Of a DNA stretch of 64,000 nucleotides, positions 24,401-36,100 are shown piece after piece (within the stretch, counting starts at the first letter, position 1; each line of letters begins with the position of its first letter). This stretch comes from Cyclospora cayetanensis (lineage: Eukaryota; Apicomplexa; Conoidasida; Eucoccidiorida; Eimeriidae). The position numbers were made by a program, and so were the translations under genes. The DNA lies in contig NW_020312070.1 of assembly GCF_002999335.1 (NCBI RefSeq), forward strand, positions 186,001-250,000, read 5' to 3'. The notes beneath the pieces are model-generated. The model saw nothing but the letters and a program-made list of their open reading frames with translations. It was not told the DNA's origin and did no database searches.

Positions 24401-24788
24401 GCCGGCAGGTAGCAGCAGGGGAGCCCTCGCGGGACAGAAATTGTGCGGGCCCCAAAGCGCGAAAGATTAAAACACGTGGATTGTTCGCTGTGGATCCAGG
24501 CGGTGAAGATGAGGCCAGTGGTTAGGCGCAGATGTGGGGAGAGAGACTGCAGAAAGAACGCAAGCACGCATCCTCCACAAGGGCACCGGATATATTGACG
24601 CTTTCCTACGCTCCTGGGTCGGTGAAACACTGCCTTGCGGAAAGCTGCTGCACGTAAGCTCGCAGAAAGCCACAGGAGCATCAAGCGATCTTGAACAGAC
24701 CATCATCATGAGCAGCACTTGGCGGTGCACCGTCACGTATCCGTCTCTGGCTTCTAGCAGGGCAGGGTAACCATAGAGTTGCACGAAG
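21424..24788 (-). CDS. Gln/Ala/Ser-rich protein, unknown, 5' end not found
   Basis: I do not recognise this gene. Three minus-strand exons fit together: 24788-24654, 24297-23369 and 22649-21424. The first encodes YGYPALLEARDGYVTV and VCSRSLDAPVAFCEL. The second begins (T)KITLNLQGAVRAGFFSP and carries helical segments (LLLLAEVASALPDARRYAL; NKFGLLIEAVLAAAHSP) broken by poly-Gln, then a basic patch RRQKRRKKERR that could be a nuclear localisation signal. The third is Ser/Ala/Gly/Pro-rich with LELSLNAEILQSLLGMGG. The start and any earlier exon lie above 24788 and were not found. A strong donor (GTACGT) near 21494 could remove the last about 23 residues and add another exon. The donor of exon two is also uncertain; CAG|GTCC at 23418 looks similar but breaks phase. 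Confidence 0.5.
23137..23345. repeat. ACATATACATGGACATAC microsatellite in an intron
   Basis: Imperfect tandem array built on ACATAC, ATATAC and ATGGACATAC units over about 200 bases. It lies in the large intron of the minus-strand Gln-rich gene (22650-23368). Open frames across it read Tyr/Cys/Met/Val repeats and are artefacts of the array. Confidence 0.9.
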
Positions 24789-26876
24789 CTACGACGTGAG
24801 GTGAGGCACATTCGAAAAGGAGTACAGCAAATATACGATAGAGAAGGATGAGAACGTGAGAGGAATGAAGCAAAGGCGCATTTGGGATCGAGGGGGGGAA
24901 CTGCGCAGCCCCCGCATACCTGTCGATACAACGAAGGAGTGGGGATGGGAAACGGGCTCTAATTCGAGTGTCCTGGAGCCTCAGAACAGATTAAAAAGAG
25001 AGAGCACTGCTCTAAAAGCCACAGGTTGCTAAGGGGAAAGGGGAGAGTTTGATGCAATGCAGCGTCTGCGAAGCCTAGGAGGGTGGGCTAGCCCTAAACC
25101 CGTAACTCCGAACCCTACACCCTGCTTCTGCTTAGGAAGGGAGACCTTCTCCGTGGAGAAAGTAGCAAGGTCGGTCTGAGACCAACACCCTACACCGCAA
25201 AACATAAACCTCAGCAAAGAGAAGCGAATCAGACAGAAGACAGGAGACGGCGGGGCCGCCGTTCTCCTCTGGCGTTCACTTCCGCGTTTCTCTTGCTCGA
25301 AACGTCGCCCATGTAGCTCTAAATATCCCAAACCCTGTATTATAAACCCTAACCCGATGCCTATTTAATGAAAAAAGAGACAGTTTGCGACCGCTACAGC
25401 CCTTTAACCCCTCTAGAGGAAAGCAGCTTTTCAATGGCTGCCGCAGCACTGGGTCGCAGTGCGCAGAGGTATGCATACTCCCGGAGACTGCGTGGGGAGG
25501 GGCGGCGAGAAGTGCTTCTTCTTCCCCTCAATGTTCCTTTTAGCACCTCTTTTTCTTTAAGTTTAGCGTATTTTATGCTCATAGAAAGAGCCCTACAACA
25601 TCATCCATCGCTGGTCGTTTGCTTCCACTTTTGTAGACAGACGCTCAGAGCCTACAGTGTTTCCTGCAGGCCTGACCTCCCCTTGCCGCTTCTTTCCTGT
25701 TTATATGATCTTAAAGTCAATATAACAGCCAAAAGTAGGGGGGGACTTGGCGTTAAAGCACAGCAGCACCTGGGAGGTAGCGCCTGCTGCGAGTTGCTGT
25801 TTGTGCGCACTGATGCCTCACAGCCTCAACTTGTGAGGCGCCTCAGCCCCATAACGCTTCTCCACTGAAGCGGCACATAAGTAGTAAACATTAGACTGTG
25901 CTGAGTGAAGGGGATGACTGATGGTGGAAGGAAAACGCGGGCCTATTGGCGAGGAACACAAAGGGCGGAAGTGTGAGAACCTATTCGGACACCTACCAAA
26001 AGGTGGTGTTGTTGGCGTTACACATCAAGCAAGGAGCCTATTAGGCTAGAATCCCCAACTATGCCCCTTAGGTATACACCAGGTAGCGTTCTTGGCATAC
26101 TGTAGGGCTCAATGTATAAATCGTTCCGGGCTACGGAACACATGAGCACACTCTACTACACGTTACAGGTAACTACGAATGAGTAAAGAAAAGCTTTGTT
26201 GGCTTTCTGTACGTATTATATATTGCGGTGCAGCGTTAGCTCAGTACAAAGGACCCAACGTTCTGCAGGTGTGCGCTAGGTGCCATATGCACCTAGCTGA
26301 AAATGTTCAAAGGGTAAAGCTACGCTCACCCTAGCTGCCCCTGTCCCCTTATGTCCGGAACTCTGAGGAGCGCGCGCTGGAAAGGGGGGAGGTCTCAGTA
26401 AAACACTGCATAGCTTTTCATTGAGTCTAGAGGGCAGTGTCTACCTCTGGATCGCTTAGCTTGCGCATCACAGTTGGTATATGTTTCTATGCAACTCTTT
26501 TCGATTATTCACTGGTTGTAAGTGCAGTGAGATCCTCAGTTTTTCTACAACGGCTGCCTTGCTTCGAACAAGTCCTTTGTTAATTCAACTATTTAATTTC
26601 TTGGGAGCAGTCTGAGGGAGAAGACCCTCAGGCGATGGAAGTCGACGGTGGCGCAATGCTTGTAGGGGCTACGTAGGTTGCCTGCAGGCTAATAAATCTA
26701 TTTGGTCTAATGGAGGTCGACTGGTGGGATCTTTCATTCAATAAAATTGTGTATGGATGCGTCAATGCTGCGAAGCTGATCAGAAGGGGCAAGTATTCGA
26801 GGATTCTATTTGCCTGTCGAAGATATTCCTTGCTTTATCCCCCCTAATGTGAAGAGAAAAGAGTGTTTTTCGCTGC
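24789..26876. other. gene-poor region with short telomere-like words
   Basis: No supported gene. Between 25088 and 25357 there are scattered CCCTAAACCC, GAACCCTACACCC, AAACCCTGTA and AAACCCTAACCC words that resemble the AAACCCT telomere repeat of coccidians, too few and too spread out to be a telomere. The stretch at 26.28-26.44 kb is a member of the dispersed repeat family. An open frame of about 166 codons at 25368-25868 has no recognisable feature and I do not call it. Confidence 0.4.
26281..26440 (+). repeat. dispersed repeat family, member 1
   Basis: Shares with 38560-38730 the order: ACTAGCTGTGAATG-like word, CACCCTAGC, CCCCTTAT, GGAACTCTGAGGAG, a G-rich block, then TTTCATTGAGTCTA (TTTCTAGTGAGTCTG in the other). 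Differences are spread evenly, as in an old interspersed family. Confidence 0.65.
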
Positions 26877-27191
26877 GTGGCTATTGAAGAAGAAGCAAGC
26901 AAATGGTGGCTGCAATTATGCACAAGCCATCCGCCTGCAGGGATTAGTACAGTTCAAGCCTTGGTGCCTGACCTGTGGGTTCCTGCAGAGATATGCTCGA
27001 CACCCAATTTTTTGAGAATTGGCAGGGCAAACGCAAAAGAGCCTATGTTTAGGTCTTTACACCGTCAGAAGGAATTGTTCCGCGCAAGTCACACTATAGA
27101 CGAGCAGCTGCTTTATCAGTGGTGCATTTCAGCTTACAAGCATGGGCACGTCAAGTGGCCACATGATGGGCAGCGACAGAAGCTAAGGTGA
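26877..27191 (+). mobile_element. possible gag remnant of an LTR retrotransposon
   Basis: A 104-codon frame reads AIEEEASKWWLQL followed by a helical stretch ending YKHGHVKWPHDG. The Ala-x-x-Trp-Trp-x-x-Leu core resembles the start of the retrotransposon gag domain of Ty3/gypsy elements. It is on the opposite strand to the integrase-like remnants nearby, so it would belong to a different or rearranged copy. This is a weak, motif-level call. Confidence 0.25.
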
Positions 27192-27644
27192 AGCGGCTAG
27201 GGAGAGGGAAACACACACACCCTAGGAAGGAATGAACGAGGAACCAAGCGAACAGGGGCCGGGCTGTCGATGGCTCTTTGATGCCAACGCGCTAAAAGAT
27301 ATGACGCTCCCAAGGGGAAAGATATGACAGATTAAATGTTGGGAAGAGACTCAAAAATATCTAACCCCTCAGCACGCCTTTGTAGGCTCATAGGTGGATA
27401 TGCGTATTCCGACACAGCCAGTAAATGCGGCGTTCTCGAATTCTTAGTCCAAAAGAGGCACAAGGAAGAATGTTTGGTATACATACGTGAGAGTGCCTGC
27501 GCAGAAATCTAAGGGTACGAAATGCCTTAGCAGTAATAAGCAGCAACCTTTTATGTAGTACCTCTTTTGAAGGTAGCTATTGCAGGCAGAGCATGCGCTG
27601 GGCCAGGCAGTTGCCAAGGGATGCGAATATGGTAACCAGCATTG

Positions 27645-29307
27645 TTAACCAAACAAAGCTGCAAGTTTTCCCGAGGAGAATAAGGTCCCTAACTGCACCT
27701 CCGTCAACCAATGAGATTGGCGGTCTGCAACACATTTTTTAGGGACTTCCTTATAGTGTAACCTCGGGCGATCTGAAGTCCTAGAATCCAGCACTTTGAC
27801 GGCTCCTTGCGAATCTTCCGCCTCCAGATTCCAAACTCCCTCTGAAAAACAATACTGCAAGATTTGTGGCACCTCCAGCTCGAGGAAAAGCGGCACTCTT
27901 GGAAAGAACACTGATTCGTGAGCAGACAGTAAATGGTCCTAGCCACGAGGCCGCAAAAGGTTTCCGCTTCCCAGTGCACTCCTCAGCACCTGCTATCCCA
28001 CGAGGACCAAATCGCAGTCCAGAAGCACAGCCAACCACCGCGTATCATTATTTCGCGCTTTGCTGTCTTCAGACTTGCGCATACATTCACGTGCCCTAGT
28101 CAGCGGTTCTCTGGATTCCTCCTCCTCCACCGCTAAAAGTTGCTCCTGGCACCAGACTACAAGTCAAGCTGCCTCGGAGAGGGCATCCTCGATGGAAGCC
28201 AGGGACCCGGGGAGAGTAACGAGAAGACGAGTGCCTTGGTATATTATGCAGCCATTCAACACAAGAAGAAATTCAAGCTAAGCAGCTGGATTTATTGTGA
28301 GGATAGAGTCACAAGCATTGCATAGAAATGCGGTTGATACCCTCTCTCTCCCCATCTGCCTGAGGGTAGTGCGCAGTGGTCATTTTATGGTCAGTGTTCT
28401 GGCGCGTCCTAGGACACGCAAGAACACACTAACGAACTTCGTATCCCCATCTAAAATGACACTTCTGTTGAATTCGTAACGCGTTTTAAAATGAGCTTCG
28501 AATGGTGAAGGACTTACAGAGTCGTGACAGCGCTGGTGCACTCGGTATATAGGAACTTTAGGTAACGACAGGGACGCTCTCCTAACCCTTTACCTCCGTC
28601 AGTAGAACAATGTAGTCCATGGTCAGAGCGGTCCAAATCCTTCCGGAGGCCCGTAGGCTCTGCAACTGATTTGCTTTAGGATACCTCCGCAGCTGCAGCT
28701 TCTGCAGGTTTGGGCGTGACAGTGCATACACATCTGCTGCGAGGAGCCTACCAGACCACCAGAAAAGGATAGAAAGCCTTTTAGTGTAGTGTAGAGCCCA
28801 TCATGACTCGAAAGAACACGATTGTGCGCTTTGAGCAAGGGATTAGACTCGAGTATACAAGCGACGGGAGTTCCACTTTGATTTGAACATCAGCAGGCCA
28901 TCCTCAACGTCGCAATCCGGTGATTCTAGACTTTGGCAACGGTATCCGAAACATGGTCTCAATATCATTAGACTCACGCAATTTCGAAAAAGAAAGTGAA
29001 TCATTCATTTACAGGAGTGACCGGTTGGGGACCCACGAGAGTGAACTGGTGACCACGTTACACTCTTTATATACTTGACTGTATATTTGTGCTGCAGGAG
29101 GCGCCGTAGGCAACGAACAGCTCTATGGTTATTAAAGTCTTGAAGAATCTTTGTAAGGTACATGAAGCGTTTATGCCGGTATGGACAGTAAAATGACGCC
29201 CAGATAATTGGTGTGGGCACTTTTTCATATTCCACCACACCGCATTGAGATCCTCTTTTTATCGCTGGTACCGCTGCTCGGTCTTGATTCATGAATAAGA
29301 GTGCCAA
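27645..29307 (-). mobile_element. decayed chromovirus-type pol: RNase H, integrase, chromodomain
   Basis: Read on the minus strand, in several frames with stops, the pieces come in the order of a Ty3/gypsy chromovirus. At 29307-29005 there is an RNase H end (KRFMYL, NHRAVRCLRRLLQH, YTVKYIKS). At 28838-28620 there is an integrase zinc-finger-like part (HNRVLSSHDGLYTTL, then CMHC and GGILKQI). Near 28605 TMDYIVLLTEV resembles the first catalytic-Asp region. At about 27960-27880 PFAASWLGPFTVCSRI fits the GPY/F module. At about 27810-27690 VKVLDSRTSDRPRLHY fits a chromodomain. Stops and frame changes mean it is not functional. I see no long terminal repeats. Confidence 0.6.
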
Positions 29308-29548
29308 GCATAATTTGGTATTTTGGAAAACCTGTATTTAGTTTAACGAAAATACCATTCACCGCTTAACCACTAGGACTTGTTATGCGAAAGAAATGAC
29401 GCTCATTGTCGGGCAACGCAAGTACCGGAGGAGTTGTAGGGTAGCCACTACGCCTCCTTGCTGCTGCACCAGGCTCCTCTCTCCAGGACGTGCGATGTGT
29501 TTTCTTAAGTAACGCAGTCAAAAAGGCAGATATAACAGAAAACCCAGA

Positions 29549-30560
29549 CTAGTTCACGGTATTGAAATGCATACGCACCGAATTTCTCAGCCACCCGAGG
29601 GCTGCAGGAAGGTAGAGGCCACGCTTTGATTGCTTCAGCTTTCGCGGAAGTTGGCTCCGTTCTTGCAGCCAAACATGGAATTCCGCAGGCACATCGGTTC
29701 TCACAACAGCAAACACTTGCGTGGATTTGTATCCAACTGATTGTCCCAGCTCTAACGTCGTTAGTGTTGTGGAAGCTCTTGAACGCTTTTGGTTGAAAAC
29801 TAAGTCGTCATCCATGTAGGCCACTATCCACCCCTCCTTGACAGGCTCCTATCATCTCAATTTATTTGACTTTCCAGTAAAGCTGAGACATTGCAAAGTG
29901 GAAATGCATACAGATGTACATGAGTTCGTCAGTGCTAGTGTGGAATGCCATTTTTTTCTGTCTTGAGGGTAAATTGGGTGGGGGTTGCAGGAAGGCTTCT
30001 GTGAAGTCAAATGGCGAGCGATCTGCTAGTCCGTGAAGTTTGTCAAAGGCGATACCATAATAAAGAAGCTTAAACTTCTGATTCGCAGCAGTTTTGTTTA
30101 GGAGCTCAAAGCTAGCACACACGGGAGACGTTTCCCTTCTGCATCAACACCCAGTGGCAGCCACACGCGCTTTTCATTTTCTGCACTTCGGCTTCCTCAA
30201 CAAATCTTTCATCTGCCACTTACGCTTCCCTTCAGGCTGTGGGGGCTTTCATACCGCAAGCCCTAGCTTGTGGCCAAATCAGCCATTAGCTCAATACGGT
30301 GCCCTGGAGAATCAGCAAGTGGCCAGCCTGCTGGCAGCTGGTCAGTAGTTAGCACATCTGCGAATTCCTCCCTTGCTACTTGCCCGTAGCTTGTGTATGT
30401 CACAAAACGGTAAAGCAGACTTACTAGTAAAAGGTCACATCAAAAGCCAGTAATATGAAATCCGTGCTCAAAACCGTCTCCTCGTACTTCGATGCTGAGT
30501 GGCCCGCATGAAAATTGTCCCTGACCTTGTTGAGGTACTAACTCTACCTGGTTCGGCATA
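29549..30560 (-). mobile_element. second decayed integrase fragment, same orientation
   Basis: Minus-strand frames give NFHAGHSASKYEETV (His-x2-His of an integrase zinc finger) near 30500, CDIHKLRASSKG further on, GWPLADSPGHRIELMADLAT (first-Asp region) near 30300, AYMDDDLVF near 29820 and STQVFAVVRTDVPAEF near 29720, which resembles the ST-x-PQTDGQ-E segment holding the catalytic Glu. Stops interrupt it throughout. It ends about 240 bases before the RNase H piece of the next remnant, so the two lie head to tail. Each match alone is weak; the conserved order carries the call. Confidence 0.45.
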
Positions 30561-32104
30561 AATGAAGTATAAATGTTTCTTCCGTGTACGTCGCACACCA
30601 CTAACCCTTGCAAGGCACATGTGTGACCGGATGCAAGCTTTCCATAAGGTGGGCCACATAAAGGAGCAGGGGCCCACCAGATCAGTCACGAACCATGCTG
30701 ACCAAAACCCATTCCGATTTGAAGTGGCATTCTAATGACTTATTCTTGCCAATCACTGCATGCTGCCGCCTGAGAACCTGAGCTCTAGGGACTGCGTTAG
30801 TGATGAAGAAGCAGATTGAACTTCTGCTCCGCCTTCTTCGATAACAGGTCCACTAAACATCTACTGTAATGTAGCGCTAGCAACTCTTGACCATTAAGGT
30901 GAAATACTCTCAACACATGGCTGCCCCATGGAAAATTCCCCATCTACGACGTTATCCACTGTCGCCCTTTTCACTGCACGGCATACTGTGGGAGGACATT
31001 TTTTGTTGCGCCTTGTTTGCTCGCCAAGCAGCCTGCTTCCGCTGGGTCCTGTGACATTGTTCAATTCTTTGGCTCTTAGCACGTGCTTACAATTCTGGAT
31101 TATGTGACTTCCTTTTCCTCGAAAGAGGCGGATGCATTGTTAGGGGGCTGTCTGCGGGTTCTTACGACCTCTGGTTTTCCTGTTTCAACTTGGAATGTGG
31201 ACTGGGGCCGGTTGTCAAAGCCAAAGTCCACTGATTCCATACTCAGACCGGATTTCCCCTTTCAACCAAAGACGCAGGTGCTGAGCTCACTCCCTCCTTA
31301 AACATCTAGTAGCTCCTATGTGGAGGCCACACGAGTCAGTTGTTTAGACGCTGAGTTGCACCCCGCCTTGCGATCCCTTGTCGTGACACTTGGGGTAGAT
31401 CCGGACAAAGCATTGATGAAGCTTTCCTTCGTCTATGCTGTGCTTTCCGCGGAGCAAAGTAGTATATTTTTCGATACATCGAGCTCTATATAGGTTCTTC
31501 TCTCAAGCTCTGTTAGTAATCTCAAAGCTTGTTGAGCTGAGCCCGGCAAACACCGATGGGCCATGGCTTGCAGTCAGATCTGAAGTATAGTAATCTATGC
31601 AGGTACATGACTTCCTCTGCATGAATACAGTCACAGCTAAAGCGCATCGTCCTCGATGTAGGCACTCATTTATCGTTATATGGAGGCTTCAAAGCGAGGT
31701 ACACCTTTAACCCACACATGGAATCTCCATACTTACGCATCTTAACACCCCCAAACATATTTGGTCTGCACACCATTATGGGCTGACAAGAACGCCTTTA
31801 CACTAGCTGTGAGGCTACTGCATTCTTGTCCACTTGCACATCGAGCGCTGCCGCCCCAGCACGCGGTGTGCCACCACGGCATTCCATCTTCGGAGCGCTT
31901 TTCCCCAGATTGCAATTCGAAGAATATCGGTTTGTTGAATTTCCAAATAACTTTATTTAGATCAGACAATTGTTCAAGGATTCCTGGCATACTCTTGCAG
32001 CTAAAGGCAGTGGACGAGCATATAACAGCTGCATCGAGCTATGCAATGCTACCGGCTGCAACGCTTCATCTAAGGTCTGACTCAGGAGACACTTGTCGGT
32101 AGCT

Positions 32105-32330
32105 TTGAGAACAGCTCAGTAGAACATACTGAGTGTTCTCCAAAGGAACTCTCCATTTACGCTGCCTGGGCCCATCATGTTGTTCGACATGAGAGGAGAA
32201 GAACAGCTAGGGTGCGCTTCGCTGCACCCTTTAAGCACTCCGAGTACTCCCAGCTAGTTGCACATAGCATCTACAGCACCTGCACACAAAGCTGCACCAC
32301 ATTCTATGAATGTAGAAGTACTGTGCAGTA
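32105..32330 (-). repeat. dispersed repeat family, member 2 (inverted)
   Basis: Contains the complement of the family words: CAGCTAGGGTGCGC and CAGCTAGTTGCACATAG, matching GCACCCTAG and CTATGTGCAACTAGCTG seen in other copies, including the palindrome at 49.03 kb. Confidence 0.5.
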
Positions 32331-32439
32331 AATAAGATACACGAACAGGCAAACCAATAACTTTAGTCTTAATTAATTCTTAACCAAAGATAACTAGCGT
32401 ACTCGAAAACATAGATAGAAGTGTAATTTTCCCGCTGCA

Positions 32440-32600
32440 GTTGCAGGGTGCAGCCCACCCTAGCTGCCGCCCTCCCCTGATGCGAGAGCCCCGAGAGATG
32501 CCAGTAGGTGGGAAGAATAGCTATGAATGGCATCCAGCAGCTCTATACTAAGGCTTGTATTCAGCTCTGAGCAAAATGTCGCCCCCATGAGCGTCATGTT
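32440..32600 (+). repeat. dispersed repeat family, member 3
   Basis: CCACCCTAGCTGCCGCCCTC followed by CCCTGATG and GAGAGCCCCGAGAGATG follows the family order (CACCCTAGC, CCCCTTAT, CTCTGAGGAG). Confidence 0.5.
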
Positions 32601-33157
32601 CAACTTCAACGAAATCACGACAGCTGGGATATTTTTGCCTTCGACCATCCAAATTACCCAATATATCACTACAGATGTGTGTCCCCTGCAACAGACACGG
32701 CATGCCGATCTTATTTGAAAACAGCAAGAGGTGAAAGTTTAGTTTGTGTGTGCACGCTCATACAGACTCCTTTCCAGAAGTAACAGTGCTCGGGAAGCCG
32801 GTCTGCTACTCACACATATAAAAGTCACATGTAAATGGTGTGTGAATCTTAGCAAGTGATTGGATAATTCAATGTATTCCACGCAGGATGCAGAAAAGGA
32901 GCATTTGCGGGCCCTGCATGCTTTCAGGGGGGGCCATACCCGCAGCCGACACCCCAGCCACACCCAACAACCAGTAGGAGCAACCGCTGAGGGAATTGGT
33001 TTGCGCGTATTTTTTCCTTAAATACTGTACAACTACGTGATTCGACTCTTTGAAAGTATAAACAACCGCTAGTGGTGAATAAGAACTTTGGAGAGAGAGG
33101 GCGGCAAGGAACCAGAAGGTAGACACATGACTCTGCTCCACGGAAGCTTCACTATCA

Positions 33158-36100
33158 ATGAAGCATCGTCATGAGGATCCTCCCTCACAAGAGAATGAAA
33201 GAGGGCAGGAAACTCAGTGTAAACATCAACAGCGACAGGAACAGGGGCACCAGCAGAACCTGGAGAAGCGGATTGAGACGAGTGGCATTATTCCTGTAGT
33301 GCAGTCTCACTCTGCAGATACACCTGCTTCAAAGTCTGACACATGGAAGCTTGCTGTCTCTAGCCTTCCCCCCGAGACTTTACTAGTGTGGACTGCAGCC
33401 CCTCGAATACGATCACAAGCGACGGCAGCTGCAGTCCAGCGGCGCAAGGATCTCAGTAAGCCACCAGACGAACTCTCAGAGCAGGAGATTGCCCATGAGG
33501 AAGAAGCTTTTAGAAACATCGGAGGAGCTTCTTATTGCCTCCTCCGGATTCGAGGCGGCACCGCACTGGACTGTTGCTCCAATGCACTGAGGCTGCCTTA
33601 TCGGCACGGGCTTGTAAGTGACGGGGCATCAATGAGGCAGCTGCTCTTGGCGGAGGAGGAAAGAACTGCTTTCTTCTGCCCCCGGCGACTGCCTCTTGTG
33701 CTGCAACGTCTGTCTCGCAGTGCCATGCCACTCAATACAAGTTGGCAGAAGCACCAGCAGCAGCAGGGCCATGTTTCAATCGTCTCTCCTTCCGGTGCAA
33801 TACCCAATCCCAGTACATGCCCAGCAAGCACCGCAGCCACAGACACAGCACACATAGCTGCAGCGTTGAGACAGGCGGAAGATGCGTCTAACAGTAGCCT
33901 TTGCTTTGTCTTGCCCTTGCTATGGGCTGTCGCTTCGTGGCATTCCTGGCTTGCCGACCCATTGCCAGCCACCGCTGCTGCTGCTGCTGCTGCGTTAGGG
34001 CTTGACTGCACCACAGGCTCACGAGCCGCGGCTTTAGCTGCAGCTGAAGGCCTCTGCGCGTCACCAGCGGCATCTGCCTCAAGGACCCCCTCTGCTGTGC
34101 AGCACAATGTACACCCGGCAGAAAGCTCAGCAAGTCTTGCTGCACCTGCTACTGCTACCGCGTGTCTGCCACGAGGCGTGTGCCCCCGCTTAGCTGCTCT
34201 CAGAGCTCTCGCTTACTGGTGCTGCTGCTGCACTCTCGCACAGCAGAAGGCTACAAACGAGCTACAGCGCAGGCGGCAGCGGCAGCAGTCCTTGTTTCAG
34301 CCCGTCCATGCGGGAGCAAGCGGGGCAGGCACGGTGTTTCTGGGAGCCAGCAGCAGCAGCAGCACAGCCCTTCTGCGGCAGCTGCAGCAGGAGTGCAGGG
34401 ATTCTTTTGCACAGCTCCTGCAGCAGCAGCAAGAGGCACAGAAGCAGCTTGCAGAGCGGCAGGGCATTGAAATGGAGTCGGCATGCGCCTTAAAGGAGAA
34501 GCAAGAACAGCTTTTGCATGCAGCGGCCGCTGTAAGCTGCAGCTTCGACCGTGGCATGTCCTTTCAAGCAACAGAGCTCTCAAGAGGCACGGCGACAACT
34601 GCTGCAACGACAGCAACTGCTGCTGCCACTGTTGCGCTTGAGGCGTGCGAGAAGGATCTCGAAGCTCTCGTTTTGCAGCATGTGAGCGAATGCGATCTGC
34701 TGGAGAAGCACTGGAAACACGAGCAGAAGCAGCTAGTGCAGCAGCAGTTGCGGATGTTCAAGGATGTGGCGACAGACCTGTATTTACTGCAGCATGGCGC
34801 TGACGCGGCTGCTTCAGGGGCTGCTTGCCAGAAGCTGGTGTTGCCACCACTGCCTTCGGCTGGTGAGACTGATAAGTGGGCTTTCAGCTGGTCGCAGCAG
34901 CAGCAGGAACGGGAGGAGGAGCAAGACAACAAGATGCCTGTGCTTAGCAGCTCGGAGCCGACGGGAGATCCTGCGCAGCATTTTCCCAGAGACGGCAGAG
35001 ACAGCCCTCGGGTAAAGGGGACTGTCTTCGCCGCTTACGCTCCTGATGCAGTTGCTGCCGAAGGTGAAACTGCCTCACCACGACCACCAGCGGCTGCCGC
35101 GAGAACGCAAGCCGTCGAACTTGTCGACCCCCTCCGTGGGGTGTCAAATTCAGCCGAGCAGAACGGTCAGGATCACCTTGAGCACCAGCAGCAGCAGCCG
35201 CAGCAGCAGCATGGCCTACAGAATCGGAAGGCGCATCCCTCCGGGCAGAGTGGCTCAAACAAGCTCCAGCCAACAAGTCAGCAGCAGCAGCAACAACGGC
35301 AGCAGATAGGGGAGCTTGCGGGAACTCCTGAACTCACTCAGAATGCAGGGCAGCAGCAGCAACTAAGACACCACCCAAGGCAAGTGGGTTCTACGCAAGC
35401 AGCAGCGCGACAAGGCCCTCCCTTCGACATGCCCCGTCTGCTTCAAGGCATGTCTGCTCCAGGCTTGTCGCACCAGCATGCAGCCTTTGCACAGAAGCAG
35501 CAGCAGCTCCAGCAGTTTGGTGCGGTGAAGGAACACGCACAGGTGAGGCTCATCTTCGGGGCACAGCAGAGACGGGCCGTGTGGCTGCACATCTGCACAG
35601 GCCTCGTTGCCGACTTCTTCCCTCCTACGGCTAGTGGTTCAGAGCATCTGCAGGTGGAAGAGGGAAGGGGTGTTTTGTCAGCAGGCGAATGGCTTTCTCT
35701 CACAGGCCGAGGGGAAAGTGGCGGCTGCTGTGAGGGGCCCTCTGAGGACTGGCCTGGGGGTTCCTCTTCCTACTGTTATGTAGACGTGCGCAGCATGCGG
35801 GGAAGCTCCAATCCTTTCTCTTTTGGTGGATGTGGATGCCTTGGCCGGAGCGAGCCGGTGCAGGGGAAAGGACGAGGGGTCGACGTTCCCTGCGACGATC
35901 TGTTCGCTGCCTTGCAGAGCGGCTCACAGAGCACTCTTTCCGGCGCCGTCCTGCCTACTGGAGTGTATCTTCAAGAGAGCTGCGCATGCATTCGGTCGGG
36001 GAACGAGGCCCCTGACCTGCTGCTGCCTTCCTTGGAGGAGCAGAGGCGATTGTTGCAAGTGGCTGTACACTCAGTGAGACACCAGAACACCGACACCGCC

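Larger units (their letters stand above)
30561..33157. other. gene-poor region with repeat and pol debris
   Basis: No intact gene. A minus-strand frame near 30950 reads RATVDNVVDGEF, possibly the end of an RNase H domain (usual form GKDNVVADALS). Two members of the dispersed repeat family lie at 32.1-32.33 and 32.44-32.6 kb. The last few hundred bases are the presumed promoter of the next gene; the sequence around 32.75-33.15 kb shows no specific element. Confidence 0.4.

Noticed and set aside
25368..25868. 166-codon plus-strand open frame
   Set aside because: Long enough to consider, but composition is irregular, no motif is visible, and neighbouring frames are similarly open by chance.
29549..29824. 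AYMDDDLVF read as a reverse-transcriptase catalytic motif
   Set aside because: The flanking residues do not fit a reverse transcriptase, while the neighbours upstream and downstream on the same strand fit integrase order; I treat YMDD as chance within a decayed integrase.
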